Positions 36,985 through 46,935 of a stretch of 64,000 nucleotides of DNA are shown here, in pieces. Within the stretch, counting starts at the first letter, position 1; each line of letters opens with the position of its first letter. A program made the translations under genes and the position numbers. The notes below the pieces were generated by a model. The model searched no databases. It was not told the origin of the DNA and was given only the letters and a program-made list of their open reading frames with translations. Source of the DNA: a gamma proteobacterium HTCC2207 (lineage in GTDB: Bacteria > Pseudomonadota > Gammaproteobacteria > Pseudomonadales > Porticoccaceae); contig CAJJDA010000005.1 in NCBI GenBank assembly GCA_905182855.1, positions 157,593-221,592 on the forward strand, in the 5' to 3' direction.

Positions 36985-37042
36985 AGCTAGTCTGTGGCCC
37001 TTAATGTCGGTTGATGAGTCTAAAGTGAATGTGTCCGTTGCG

Positions 37043-38919
37043 CTATTGGTTTTCTAATAACTCCCAGCGCGCATAAGACTCTGCTAGTTGCTTCTGCGCA
37101 TTTGCCAGCCGGCCTTCAACAACTTCAATCGCAGCTCTATCGGTCTGATAAAAGCCTGGTTCACTGATTTTACCTGATATTTCACTGATACTAACTTCTA
37201 GGCCCTCAATCTCCGCTGGCAAGCTATCTAACTCGCGTTGATCCTTGTAGCTCAGTTTAATGCTAGGAGTGCTGGACTTGGACTGCACCTTGGGAGAGGC
37301 TATCTTTGCCGTCTGCTGAGTTTTGCGCTGGCGTAACCAGTCGTCATAACCGCCCACATATTGCTCAATGGTACCACTGCCATCAAAAACCAGCGTGCTA
37401 GTGACCACGTTATTAAGAAAGGCGCGGTCGTGACTAACCAGAATAACGGTGCCCTTGTAATTAATCAGCAGTTCCTCAAGAAGATCAAGGGTGTCTATAT
37501 CCAGATCATTAGTAGGTTCATCAAGAACCAGAACATTGGAGGGCTGAGTAAACAGCTTGGCCAGCAATAGGCGGTTACGCTCACCTCCAGACAGTGCCTT
37601 TACGGGCTGACGACAGCGTTCTGGAGCGAACAAAAAATCTTGTAAATAACTGATGACATGGCGGCTCTTACCCGCGATCTCGAGCATATCGCGACCCCCG
37701 GAGACATTGTCTTGTACCGTTTTATCTTCGTCGAGCGCAGAACGATACTGGTCAAAATAAGCAACATTAAGGTTGGTACCAGTCTTAATTGTGCCCTGCT
37801 GCGCGGTAAGTTCACCCAGTAGCAGTTTGATCAACGTGGTTTTACCGACACCGTTGCGACCAATAAAGCCCACTTTGTCGCCGCGCTGAATCAGGGTGCT
37901 GAAGTTTTTAACCACGGCCTCACCGTCACCGAAGGCAAAAGTTACATCAGTGGCCTCAGCGACAATTTTTCCGGATTTTTCTGCCTGATGAATATCCATA
38001 CGCGCGGTACCGAGTTGTTTGCGGCGAGCTACATATTCAGAGCGCATAGATTCTAGAGCTCGCACGCGACCTTCGTTGCGTGTGCGGCGGGCCTTAATAC
38101 CCTGTCTGATCCAGACTTCTTCTTGCGACAAGCGTTTATCAAATAGCGCATTCTGGCGCTCTTCAATTTCCAAATTTTCTTCCTTACGTACCAGATAGGT
38201 ACTGTAGTCACAGTTATAATCCTGCAGCTTGCCGCGATCAATCTCAATAAAGCGATTGGCCAGATTGTCCATAAACCGTCGATCGTGACTAATAAATAAT
38301 ATTGTCAACCTTCCCACTTCAAAAGAAACTGCTCTACCCATTGAATGGCTTCGATATCAAGGTGATTGGTGGGCTCATCTAAGAGCAGCAGATCAGGGTT
38401 GCAGACCAAAGCGCGAGCCAATAATACGCGCCGCTTATAGCCACCGGAAAGACTAGAGATGTCAACATCGGGGTTGAGATCCATCTTGGTAATAATAGAC
38501 TCAACCCGCTGATTAATATCCCAGCCATTAACCCGTTCAAGTTCCGCCTGGCATTCTTCGTAATCATTCATCACCTTGGGGCTGGGATTATCATTGAGCT
38601 GCTGAATCAGGTGGTGAAAAGTCTTGATCAGCTCACCCTCTGCACCCAAACCCTGAGCGATGACATCAAAGACGGTACCCTGAGCATCATGGGGTACTGA
38701 CTGTTCAAGCTGAGCCACGGTGACACCACTAGAGCGCTTGATGGAACCCTCGTCGGGAACAATTTGGCCGGTGAGTATTTTTAATAATGTCGACTTTCCC
38801 GCGCCATTTCGACCAATCAAACAGACGCGCTCATTGGGTTCAACCACCAGATTAAGGTGGTCAATCAACGGCGGTTGGCCATAGCTTAAGAAGATATCTT
38901 GCAATGTAATTAGGGGCAT
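37043..38919 (-). CDS. uup: ABC-F ATPase Uup, one frameshift
   Basis: Uup is a soluble tandem ABC-F ATPase acting on the ribosome and branched DNA intermediates. The first nucleotide-binding domain (LIGRNGAGKSTLLKILTG, SLSGGYKRRVLLARAL, LLLDEPTNHLD) ends at the break. The rest holds ISHDRRFM, the linker with EEVWIRQGIKARRTRNEGRV, the second domain (GRNGVGKTTLIKLLLG, LSGGERNRLLLAKLF, LDEPTNDLD) and a C-terminal coiled coil. The frames join at about 38306-38312, where one base seems missing (GG for GGG); repaired length is about 625 residues (E. coli 635). It starts five bases after the exporter gene. Confidence 0.9.
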
Positions 38920-38924
38920 ATTAT

Positions 38925-41476
38925 TTACTTACCTGGGCCGAACGGTTTAGTCATGAGTATCAACTTGGGCAGCAAGGTCATCGAGCCCAAAAGTGCTGCA
39001 GTCATCGCTAAACCAGTCAGTAAACCAAAGTAGATTGAGGGTATGAAGTTAGATAGAGCGAGTATCGAAAATCCGATAATAATGGTCATGGCCGTGAAGA
39101 AAAGCGCCTGACCAATACTGGCATGAGCTCGATGCATCGACGCGATATAGTCAGTATCAACTTTAAATTCAGTGGTAAACCGAGTGATGTAATGAATCGC
39201 ATGATCGACACCGATACCCACCGTAATGGCGGCTATGGTAATTGTCATCATATCCAGAGGGATACCAAAAATACCCATACCACCCATGACAATGCCGGCT
39301 GCCAAAAAGTTCGGTACTATAGCAATCATGGCTATTTTTAGAGATCGAAACAGAATCAAAAACATCGCCATGATGCCGACAAAGACCGCGCCAAGCGTAA
39401 GAACCTGGGAGCGATATAGGCTTTGAAGCATATTATTGTAAAGCACCAATAGACCGGTAAATCGGATATCCTCTTGGGCAATCCCAACGTCATTGACGGC
39501 GTAGTCATTAATTTTCGCCAACAGGTCGGCACGGCGAAGACCTGCGGTCTCCATAGCGCGCAGCTGAATACGGGCCTCATCACGCCCTTCTATTAAAAAG
39601 GGAGCAACCATCTGTTTATAGATGTCTGGGCTCAAGCTTTGGCGCATAAAGGCGATTTCAAAATCATTGAGTTTATGGCCGCTGAGATCACTGGCCACAT
39701 CGTAGATCTGTACCAGAGAACTGACCTTGCCGACCTCTGGTTGTGCCTCAAGAAAGGTATGTAACTTGGATAGGTCCTCGAGCCCAGCGGAAGAGAACCA
39801 GTAAGTGTCGGTGAGAGCCGGCTCTGGGGGCTCGTCAGTTAAACTCGCTTCGCCATACTCATCTTCGCCATACTCATCTTCACTATAGCCGTCCTCGGCA
39901 TACTCGTCTTCGCCATAGACCTCTTCGGGTGTCTCCGAGGAGCCGACTTCGAGTGCGGCATAGGTAGGTGCCTGCAGAATGATATCCATAGGCGTCGTAC
40001 CGCCCAATGCCGTATCGATAATTTCCATACCCTGATAGATTTCGGTATCACTGCGGAAATAATCAATAAAGCGGTTTTCCACCTCGAGACGGGAGATACC
40101 ATAGATGGAAAGTGCGGTCATCGCCGTAGCCATAAACAAGACAAAGCTACCATGGCGTTCGGTAAAGCGAGCAAACATGCTAGTAATCGCTGCAGAATTA
40201 TCATTAGCCGTATCGGCCTTGCCCTTGCCGAATAACATCATGCCAGCAGGGATAACCACAAAGGCGACAACGAGGGCTAAGCTGATACCCATAGTCATCA
40301 TCCAGCCGAAGTCGATCACCGGACGAATGTTGCTTACCACCAGCGACATAAAGGCAACGATCGTTGTCAGCACCGTATAGAGACAGGGTCTTGACATTGA
40401 CTTAACGGTTTCACTGACCAGCTGATGTTGTGTCGAGTCAGGTTAGCAGACAGCAATTCTCGATAGCGCACAATCAAATGAATGGTCAATGCAAGTGTGA
40501 TGATTAGCAGCAACAAGACGAAATTAGACGAGATAACGGTCAGCCGCCAATCGATCCAACTTAAAAAACCTAGAATAATGATGAGGCACAGCGCGCAAGT
40601 CGCTAGGGGCAGAATCACCCAGCGAATGCGGCGAAAGATTAGCGCTAGAGTGGCGATAATAAACAGCAAAATACCGCCGCCAAAAACAATCAGATCACTC
40701 TTAATGAAATCCACCATATCGGCAGTGATCATATCGGGACCGCCGAGAAAAATTGTCGCGCGATCTCGGTAACCGGTTATCAGCGCACGAACTTCAGCTA
40801 CCCGCAGGTGATCTTTGGCGGCTTTATCAGTGCGGTAATTGAGGAACTCAAGGCTCGCTTTCGCCAATTGATCCTCCTGTTCGGTGGTAAGGCCTTGGTT
40901 GTATTTAATGAGGCGGAGATCATCACGTTTAGTAATCAGGGCCAAATAGATCTCGTCAAGCGCCAAAGTGGCAAGCATGCCAGTGGTCTGACCATCAGCA
41001 CTGAGAATAACGTCTTTGTAGATTGGGCTGTTAAGGAACTCCTGCTTAGCCAACTGGCGGTCAACACCCTCCGAAAGAAGCACGTTTAACTCGCTCTTGA
41101 GGTCGGCAACCGCAATTTTAGGGCTGTAAAGCAGCGGCACATCTAGCATCGACAGGACGCCTTCAACGCCACTAATTGTGGTGAGATCCTGGCGGAGCGC
41201 GGCGAGAGTGTCGAGATTTTCCTGATCGAACAGATCACCTTCTTTGGGCGAAAACGTCACAATTAAAAAGTTGTCGCTGCCATAGCGCTTGACCACGCCA
41301 CGGAAAAAATTGAGATCGTCGTCATGTTCAAGAGTCAGTGAGTCAGCCGAGGCATCTAGCTTGAAATTTGGCAGCCCTATAGCCATAGCTATAGTGAGGG
41401 CAATTACAGCCAATAGCGATGTCAGTGGGTGTCGCAGAACGACCCGATCGTATAAATCAAATAATGTTGATGTCAT
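38925..41476 (-). CDS. MMPL/RND-superfamily exporter, one frameshift
   Basis: A resistance-nodulation-division-type membrane protein of the MMPL class, about 850 residues once repaired. An N-terminal helix is followed by a large periplasmic loop, a five-helix block (LIVFGGGILLFIIATLALIF near residue 230), a second half with the same plan, and conserved GVGVDHAIHYITRF. Such proteins export lipids or hydrophobic compounds; the cargo is not evident. The frame breaks at about 40437-40444, where GG stands for an expected GGG on the plus strand; restoring it joins SANP to DSTQHQLVSETVKSMS. The second periplasmic loop holds a 15-bp repeat array (39850-39924). uup follows in the same operon. Confidence 0.85.
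39850..39924 (-). repeat. Five 15-bp tandem repeats inside the MMPL exporter gene
   Basis: Five in-frame units of 15 bp; the two units at 39850-39864 and 39865-39879 are identical and the others differ by a few bases. They encode a run of acidic pentapeptides of the type E-D-E-Y-G in the periplasmic loop. Copy number can change without breaking the frame. Confidence 0.85.
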
Positions 41477-41656
41477 CTTAAGGCTGTCTCTGAGTCGATG
41501 TGTTGGATTGCCACTATTATGCGGTTTTGAACGGCAAGATTATAGACTATCTCTAATTATTAGCGCACTGAAGTTGAGCGGTTAACAGTTCTCAGTTCCC
41601 GCTAGAGGATTTTACAATTACACTCCTCACCTAACCATAACCAAGCAGTAAGCTTT

Positions 41657-42616
41657 ATGAATGGCGTTATCCTCGATTGTGACAGCCTCGGCCCATATTC
41701 GCTTGATCTGGGGGCCCTGTATGAACTGCCGATTAACTGGACCCTATACCCTGACAGCTCAGACGACCAGGTGGCCGAACGGATTATTGATGCGGATATC
41801 GTGTTGACTAACAAGGCTATGTTCTCTGAGGCCGATATGTCTGCGGCGCCGCGGCTAAAGTTCATCGGGGTCATGGCCACGGGCACCAACCACATTGCTC
41901 TTGAAGCAGCCAGACAAAGAGGCATCGTGGTGAGCAACGCGATTGGCTATTGCACCGGTTCCGTAGTTCAGCATGTGTGGTCTTTGATTCTGGCGCTGAC
42001 CACAAAGTTGCTGCCACATCACAATGCCGTGTTAGGCGGTCGCTGGCAGCAGAACCAAAATTTTTGCGCGATGGATTTTCCGGTACGAGAGCTGAGTGGC
42101 AAAGTAATGGGTGTCATCGGCGCTGGCGAGCTGGGCAACGGCGTAGCCAAAATCGCCGAGGCCTTTGGGATGCAGGTTATTTACGCGGCTTTGCCGGGTC
42201 ATTCCCACAGTGGTTCTATGGATCGTATGGCGCTGGATGAATTTTTGTCCTGCGCTGACGTCATCAGCATTCACTGTCCATTAACAGCAAAAACACAGAA
42301 TTTAATTGGTGATGCGCAGTTTGCTCTTATGAAGGATTCAACCCTTGTCATTAACAGTGCCCGCGGTGGCATTATCAATGAACCGGCGTTAAAGCAGGCA
42401 TTGATCATGGGACAGATAGCCGGTGCGGCAACGGATGTGCTAACAGTAGAGCCACCGGTTGATGGCAACGTACTTCTAGATCCGGCTATTCCAAATCTTA
42501 TTATCACACCTCACAGCGCATGGGTTGCGACAGAGGCTAGGCAGAGGCTGGTCATTCAGTTGGCAGACAATTTACGCGGCTTCCTTGATGGCAAGCCACT
42601 GAATCGGGTAGTCTAG
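41657..42616 (+). CDS. D-2-hydroxyacid dehydrogenase (hydroxypyruvate reductase/glycerate dehydrogenase type)
   Basis: A 319-residue NAD(P)-dependent D-2-hydroxyacid dehydrogenase. The substrate domain has LKFIGVMATGTNHI and VSNAIGYCTGSVVQHVWSLI. The Rossmann domain starts at GKVMGVIGAGELGNGVAKIA (G-x-G-x2-G). Catalytic residues lie in NSARGGIINEPAL (Arg), the Glu in DVLTVEPP and the His in ITPHSAWVATEAR. Closest in pattern to glycerate dehydrogenase HprA, giving a possible link to the serine/glycerate branch, but substrate is not certain. It converges on the PFK gene with one base between the stops. Confidence 0.87.
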   Translation: MNGVILDCDSLGPYSLDLGALYELPINWTLYPDSSDDQVAERIIDADIVLTNKAMFSEADMSAAPRLKFIGVMATGTNHIALEAARQRGIVVSNAIGYCTGSVVQHVWSLILALTTKLLPHHNAVLGGRWQQNQNFCAMDFPVRELSGKVMGVIGAGELGNGVAKIAEAFGMQVIYAALPGHSHSGSMDRMALDEFLSCADVISIHCPLTAKTQNLIGDAQFALMKDSTLVINSARGGIINEPALKQALIMGQIAGAATDVLTVEPPVDGNVLLDPAIPNLIITPHSAWVATEARQRLVIQLADNLRGFLDGKPLNRVV

Positions 42617-42617
42617 C

Positions 42618-43880
42618 TCAACAATCGAAATCAGTGTCGAGCTTTTTAGGGGCCAGTATTTTCTTGAGTCGCGGGTAGACCGGCATACCATCTTTGTAAG
42701 GTGGATAATCTTCACCAGCAATTAGTGGCTGCAAATAGTCTCGGGCTTTTTGGGTAATGCCAAAGCCATCTTTACTAATGAACGACCGCGGCATTTTCTT
42801 TTCGACATTGGCCACTTTAGCCAGCGGAGCTTCGCCCAGTGACCAGCTATATTTTTTGCCGGTGCCGCGTTCGATGGTGATCATAATGGCACCCTTACCC
42901 TCGATAGCTTTCTCTACTGCTGCTTGACCAACAGCATAGGCCTGTTCAACATCGGTCTTGGAGGCGATATGCCGCGCAGAACGCTGTAAGTAATCGGCTA
43001 AGGCATAATGATATTTATAACCGAGTGAATGTTTGACCATACTGGCGAGCGCAGGCGCGACGCCGCCGAGCTGTTGATGACCGAAGGCATCTTTATTGAC
43101 GGAACCGGAAATTAAGCCGCCATCTGCATAGCTAGCACCCTCGGATGCCACTACCACGCAGTAGCCTTTTTCTTTGACGGTTGCGCTAACTTTGGCAATA
43201 AATTGTTCGCGGTTAAAGGGGATTTCTGGGAACACAATAATATGGGGTGCATCGCCGGCTTCTTCGGCGGCTAGACCGCCTGCAGCGGCTATCCATCCAG
43301 CATGTCGGCCCATTACTTCAAGGACAAAGATTTTGGTGGATGAGGCTGCCATCGACGCGATATCCAAGCTAGCTTCTTTGGTCGAGACCGCCACATATTT
43401 AGCCACAGAGCCAAAGCCTGGGGAGCAGTCGGTAAAGGGTAGATCATTGTCGATAGTTTTGGGGATATGAATAGCCTGAACTGGATAGCCCAGTTGGGCC
43501 GATATTTGCGACACTTTGAGACAGGTATCGGCTGAATCACCGCCGCCATTATAAAAGAAATAGCCAATATTATGGGCTCTAAACACCGCAATCAGACGCT
43601 CATATTCCGCCTGACTATCCTTGATGTCCTTCATTTTATAGCGACAAGAACCAAAGGCGCCGCCTGGGGTGTGCTTGAGTGCTGTTATGGCCGAGGTCAG
43701 CTCTTTACTGGTGTCGATCAGCTGTTCCTGAAGTATACCGAGAATGCCATTTTGCCCGGCATACAGGGTTCCAATCTTATCTTTATGCTGTCGGCATGCT
43801 TCGATGACACCGCAAGCTGAGGCATTGATGACGGCAGTAACACCACCAGATTGCGCGTACAGCGCATTTTTCTTGCCCAT
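42618..43880 (-). CDS. pfp: 6-phosphofructokinase, PPi-dependent type
   Basis: A 420-residue phosphofructokinase-family enzyme, longer than ATP-dependent PfkA (320). Motifs are YAQSGGVTAVINAS, FFYNGGGDSADTCLKVS, IHIPKTIDNDLPFTDCSPGFGS and EVMGRHAGWIAA. ATP-PFK has GGDGS; here GGGDS places Asp where the ATP enzyme has Gly. Together with PKTIDND this marks the pyrophosphate-using clade. The preceding position is Gly rather than the Asp usual in PPi-PFK, a small departure. Such enzymes run reversibly and can serve both glycolysis and gluconeogenesis. PPi use is inferred from motifs. Confidence 0.85.
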   Translation of the reverse strand: MGKKNALYAQSGGVTAVINASACGVIEACRQHKDKIGTLYAGQNGILGILQEQLIDTSKELTSAITALKHTPGGAFGSCRYKMKDIKDSQAEYERLIAVFRAHNIGYFFYNGGGDSADTCLKVSQISAQLGYPVQAIHIPKTIDNDLPFTDCSPGFGSVAKYVAVSTKEASLDIASMAASSTKIFVLEVMGRHAGWIAAAGGLAAEEAGDAPHIIVFPEIPFNREQFIAKVSATVKEKGYCVVVASEGASYADGGLISGSVNKDAFGHQQLGGVAPALASMVKHSLGYKYHYALADYLQRSARHIASKTDVEQAYAVGQAAVEKAIEGKGAIMITIERGTGKKYSWSLGEAPLAKVANVEKKMPRSFISKDGFGITQKARDYLQPLIAGEDYPPYKDGMPVYPRLKKILAPKKLDTDFDC

Positions 43881-44072
43881 AGAACTCTCTCTTCCCAGCT
43901 GACCAAATTGGATCGCTATGGTAAAGGTTTAAGGGCCGCTCCGGAAGGCCGCATTAGGCTTCCTTAGTGATAAAAGAAGCTTAATATACGCGGATGGTTA
44001 GCAGTTTATGAGGCCTAATGTCATACTCGTGGCAGAAAAGCTCGCATCTGACTGCTTATTTTAAGGAACAAC

Positions 44073-45431
44073 ATGCATATTCACATACTTGGTATTTGCG
44101 GTACTTTTATGGGCAGTCTGGCGCAATTAGCACAGCAACTTGGCCATCAGGTGTCGGGCTGTGATGCTAATGTTTACCCGCCAATGAGTACTCAGCTTGA
44201 ATTGGCCGGCATTAACCTAATTCAGGGTTTTGATCCTCAGCAATTAATTCCCGCGCCCGACTTAATTATCGTGGGCAACGCCATGTCGCGGGGCAACCCC
44301 TGTGTTGAGTACATGCTCGATCATCAGCTACCCTATGTCTCTGGACCGCAGTGGCTGGGTGAGACGGTTTTGCGCAACAAACAGGTACTGGCCGTTTCCG
44401 GCACCCACGGTAAAACCACCACCAGTAGCATGTTGGCAAAAATTCTCGATGTTGCGGGCTGCAAACCAGGCTTCTTGATTGGTGGAGTGCCTCGGGACTT
44501 TGGTGTGTCGGCAAGGCTTAGCGACAGTGAGTACTTTGTGATTGAGGCGGATGAATACGACAGTGCGTTTTTTGACAAGCGCTCTAAGTTTGTCCATTAC
44601 TTTAGTGACACGCTGATCATTAATAATCTCGAATTCGACCATGCCGATATTTTTGACAATCTCGAGGCCATCCAAAAACAATTTCATCACCTAGTGCGCA
44701 CGGTGCCCAGCACAGGCACGATTATTTATCCCGCCGGCGTTGTCAGTATAGCGGAGGTGATGAGTCAGGGTTGCTGGAGTAAGCAGCAGACCTATGGCCC
44801 CGAGTCAACCGATTGGCAGTATCGACTGATCACCGAGGATGGCTCTGTCTTTGAGATAAGCCATGGCGACGAGACTGCGCAGGTGCGCTGGCAGCAAACA
44901 GGGCTGCACAACGTACTCAATGGCTTGTCTGCGGCGATTGCGGCGTATCAGGTTGGTGTTAGTCTTGTTCATGCCTGTGCGGCCCTCAGCGCCTTTGTCG
45001 GTGTCAAGCGACGGATGGAGATTATCTATCAGGCAGAGGGCATTAGTGTCTATGACGATTTTGCTCATCACCCCACCGCTATTGCCACCACGCTTGCGGG
45101 TCTGCGGGCCAAGGTGGGAGACAGTCCAATTATCGCCGTGATTGAGCCGCGCTCGGCGACGATGAGGCTGGGTGTTCACAAAGAGGCCTTAAGTGTGGCA
45201 GTGGCTGATGCGGATCAGGTTTATTGGTACGCTCAGGCTGATACTCATTGGGATAATGCTGATGTGGCGCTGGCCTGTTCGGTACCAGCCGTCGCTAGCA
45301 GTGATATCGAGCTCTTACTGGATCTCACTGCCGCCGCCGCGCAAAAGGGCGGCCACATTGTGATCATGAGTAATGGTAGTTTCGATGGCTTTCATGGTCG
45401 GCTGCTGGATCGGTTAGCGCGCGCGTCCTAG
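44073..45431 (+). CDS. mpl: UDP-N-acetylmuramate:L-Ala-gamma-D-Glu-meso-DAP ligase
   Basis: Mpl reattaches murein tripeptide recovered from the wall to UDP-MurNAc. The 452-residue Mur-ligase has MHIHILGICGTFMG at the N-terminus (family form of the MurC-like motif), the P-loop SGTHGKTTTSSMLA (about residue 108), FVIEADEYDSAFFDKRSKF, NNLEFDHADIF, and the C-terminal domain with YDDFAHHPTAIATTL and EPRSATMRLG. E. coli Mpl has 457 residues. Its stop codon shares the palindrome CTAG (45428-45431) with the stop of the convergent dtd gene. Confidence 0.96.
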   Translation: MHIHILGICGTFMGSLAQLAQQLGHQVSGCDANVYPPMSTQLELAGINLIQGFDPQQLIPAPDLIIVGNAMSRGNPCVEYMLDHQLPYVSGPQWLGETVLRNKQVLAVSGTHGKTTTSSMLAKILDVAGCKPGFLIGGVPRDFGVSARLSDSEYFVIEADEYDSAFFDKRSKFVHYFSDTLIINNLEFDHADIFDNLEAIQKQFHHLVRTVPSTGTIIYPAGVVSIAEVMSQGCWSKQQTYGPESTDWQYRLITEDGSVFEISHGDETAQVRWQQTGLHNVLNGLSAAIAAYQVGVSLVHACAALSAFVGVKRRMEIIYQAEGISVYDDFAHHPTAIATTLAGLRAKVGDSPIIAVIEPRSATMRLGVHKEALSVAVADADQVYWYAQADTHWDNADVALACSVPAVASSDIELLLDLTAAAAQKGGHIVIMSNGSFDGFHGRLLDRLARAS

Positions 45432-45868
45432 CTGCGAAGCATAAAGGTCACTGGGCCATCATTGTGCAGCATCACCTGCATATCGGCGCCAAAGCGGCCA
45501 CTTTGTATCTGGGTGTTGAGGGCAGTAGCTGCCTGAGTTAAAAAATAATCGTAAAGCTCTTCGGCCTGCTCCGGTGAGGCCGCGGAAGAGAAGCTCGGAC
45601 GCAGGCCTTTGTTGGTGTCGGCTGCCAAAGTGAACTGAGAAACCACTAATAGCTCGCCGCCAATGTCCCGTAGTGAGAGGTTCATCTTACCCTCAGAGTC
45701 GGCAAACACCCGGTAGTTAAGTATTTTCTGCAACAGCTTGTCGGCGGCCGCCTCGAGATCGGTTTTTTCAATGCCTAATAGCAGTAAAAGTCCCTGGTCT
45801 ATAGTGCCCACCACTGTATTGTCGATGCTCGCTGAGGCCGATGAAACCCGCTGAATGAGCCCCAGCAA
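45428..45868 (-). CDS. dtd: D-aminoacyl-tRNA deacylase
   Basis: Dtd removes D-amino acids (and glycine from tRNA-Ala) mischarged onto tRNA. Starting from the TTG at 45868 the protein is 146 residues, matching E. coli Dtd (145), and begins LGLIQRVSSASASI. Key motifs are VSQFTLAAD with the conserved Gln and Thr, and NDGPVTF holding the cross-subunit Gly-cisPro. The TTG lies one base after the pip stop with GAGAG upstream, so the two are translationally coupled. A longer frame reaches 45901 but gives no better start. Confidence 0.93.
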   Translation of the reverse strand: MLGLIQRVSSASASIDNTVVGTIDQGLLLLLGIEKTDLEAAADKLLQKILNYRVFADSEGKMNLSLRDIGGELLVVSQFTLAADTNKGLRPSFSSAASPEQAEELYDYFLTQAATALNTQIQSGRFGADMQVMLHNDGPVTFMLRS

Positions 45869-45869
45869 T

Positions 45870-46832
45870 TTACAGGCTCTCACTATTAAGTTGGTGAGCA
45901 AGGCTCTGTGTTGCTCGAATCAGCGCATCTGTTGTGCCCGGTTCACCGGAGGCATGACCGGCATCGGCAATAATACTTAACTGCGCCTCGGGCCAGGCCT
46001 TACTTAAGTCAAAGGCCTGATTGACTGGGCAGATCATGTCGTAACGGCCATGCACGATATGCCCTGGGATATCTTTTAGACGGTGGCAATTATTAAGAAT
46101 CTGATTGGGCTCTAAAAAGGCTTTGTTGATAAAGAAATGAGCCTCGATACGCGCCATAGCCATGGCCAGGTGGGGGTTGGCAAAATGCTCTACCAGTGAG
46201 GCATTGGTGCGCAAGGTGGCGCAACGCCCTTCCCAGACCGACCAGGCTTTGGCGGCAGCCATGCGTTCGAAGTCATTGTCGCCGGTTAGGCGAGCGTAGT
46301 ATGCGCCGAGCATATCGCCGCGCTCGGCGAGCGGAATAACCTGTTCATATTGTGACCAATAGTCGGGGAATACCTGGCTTGCGCCGTGCTGATAAAACCA
46401 TCGGATATCCTCATCGCGACAGAGAAAGACACCGCGCAAAATAAGTCCCAGAACGCGCTCAGGGTAGGTCTGGGCATAGACTAGGCCAAGTGTAGAGCCC
46501 CAGGAACCGCCGAAGATTACCCAGCGATCAATACTTAGATGGTTACGCAGCGTTTCTATATCGGCCACTAGGGCGTCTGTATTGTTATCGTCTAACGCCG
46601 CGTGGGGCGTTGACTGGCCAGAGCCGCGCTGATCAAAAAGAATAATACGATACTTATCAGGATCAAAAAAACAGCGATCAATCGGTCTGGTGCCGCCACC
46701 TGGACCGCCATGGACAAATAGCACAGCAATACCCTCTGGATTGCCGGACTGCTCAACATATAGTTGATGCGGCGCAGTGACGCTAATGGTCTCCGTACTG
46801 TAGGGGCGGATAGCTGGGAACGCTTTATTCAT
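45870..46832 (-). CDS. pip: Proline iminopeptidase
   Basis: Pip (peptidase S33) releases N-terminal proline from peptides. The 320-residue alpha/beta hydrolase has LYVEQSGNPEGIAVLFVHGG with VHGGPGGGT (oxyanion site), FDQRGSGQSTPHA, the nucleophile in FGGSWGSTLGLVYAQTYPE, and a C-terminal histidine in IADAGHASGEPG. The fragment RGVFLCRDEDIRWFYQHGAS is characteristic of the subfamily. It is upstream of dtd with a one-base gap. Confidence 0.95.
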   Translation of the reverse strand: MNKAFPAIRPYSTETISVTAPHQLYVEQSGNPEGIAVLFVHGGPGGGTRPIDRCFFDPDKYRIILFDQRGSGQSTPHAALDDNNTDALVADIETLRNHLSIDRWVIFGGSWGSTLGLVYAQTYPERVLGLILRGVFLCRDEDIRWFYQHGASQVFPDYWSQYEQVIPLAERGDMLGAYYARLTGDNDFERMAAAKAWSVWEGRCATLRTNASLVEHFANPHLAMAMARIEAHFFINKAFLEPNQILNNCHRLKDIPGHIVHGRYDMICPVNQAFDLSKAWPEAQLSIIADAGHASGEPGTTDALIRATQSLAHQLNSESL

Positions 46833-46935
46833 GCGGTGTTTTTCTCTATTGGCGTTTAGATCCGGTTAATATAGACAAGATCTGCCGTCAGCACTACTCT
46901 AAATGCGTTTGAATTATGAGCCTAGGGAATCCCCA

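Noticed and set aside
38305..38919. Separate single-domain ABC ATPase next to a second ABC gene
   Set aside because: The two frames overlap and together give exactly the Uup domain order; one gene with a frame error explains both.
39850..39924. 15-bp repeats as a CRISPR or recombination array
   Set aside because: Units are contiguous, in frame and translated within the exporter gene; no spacers.
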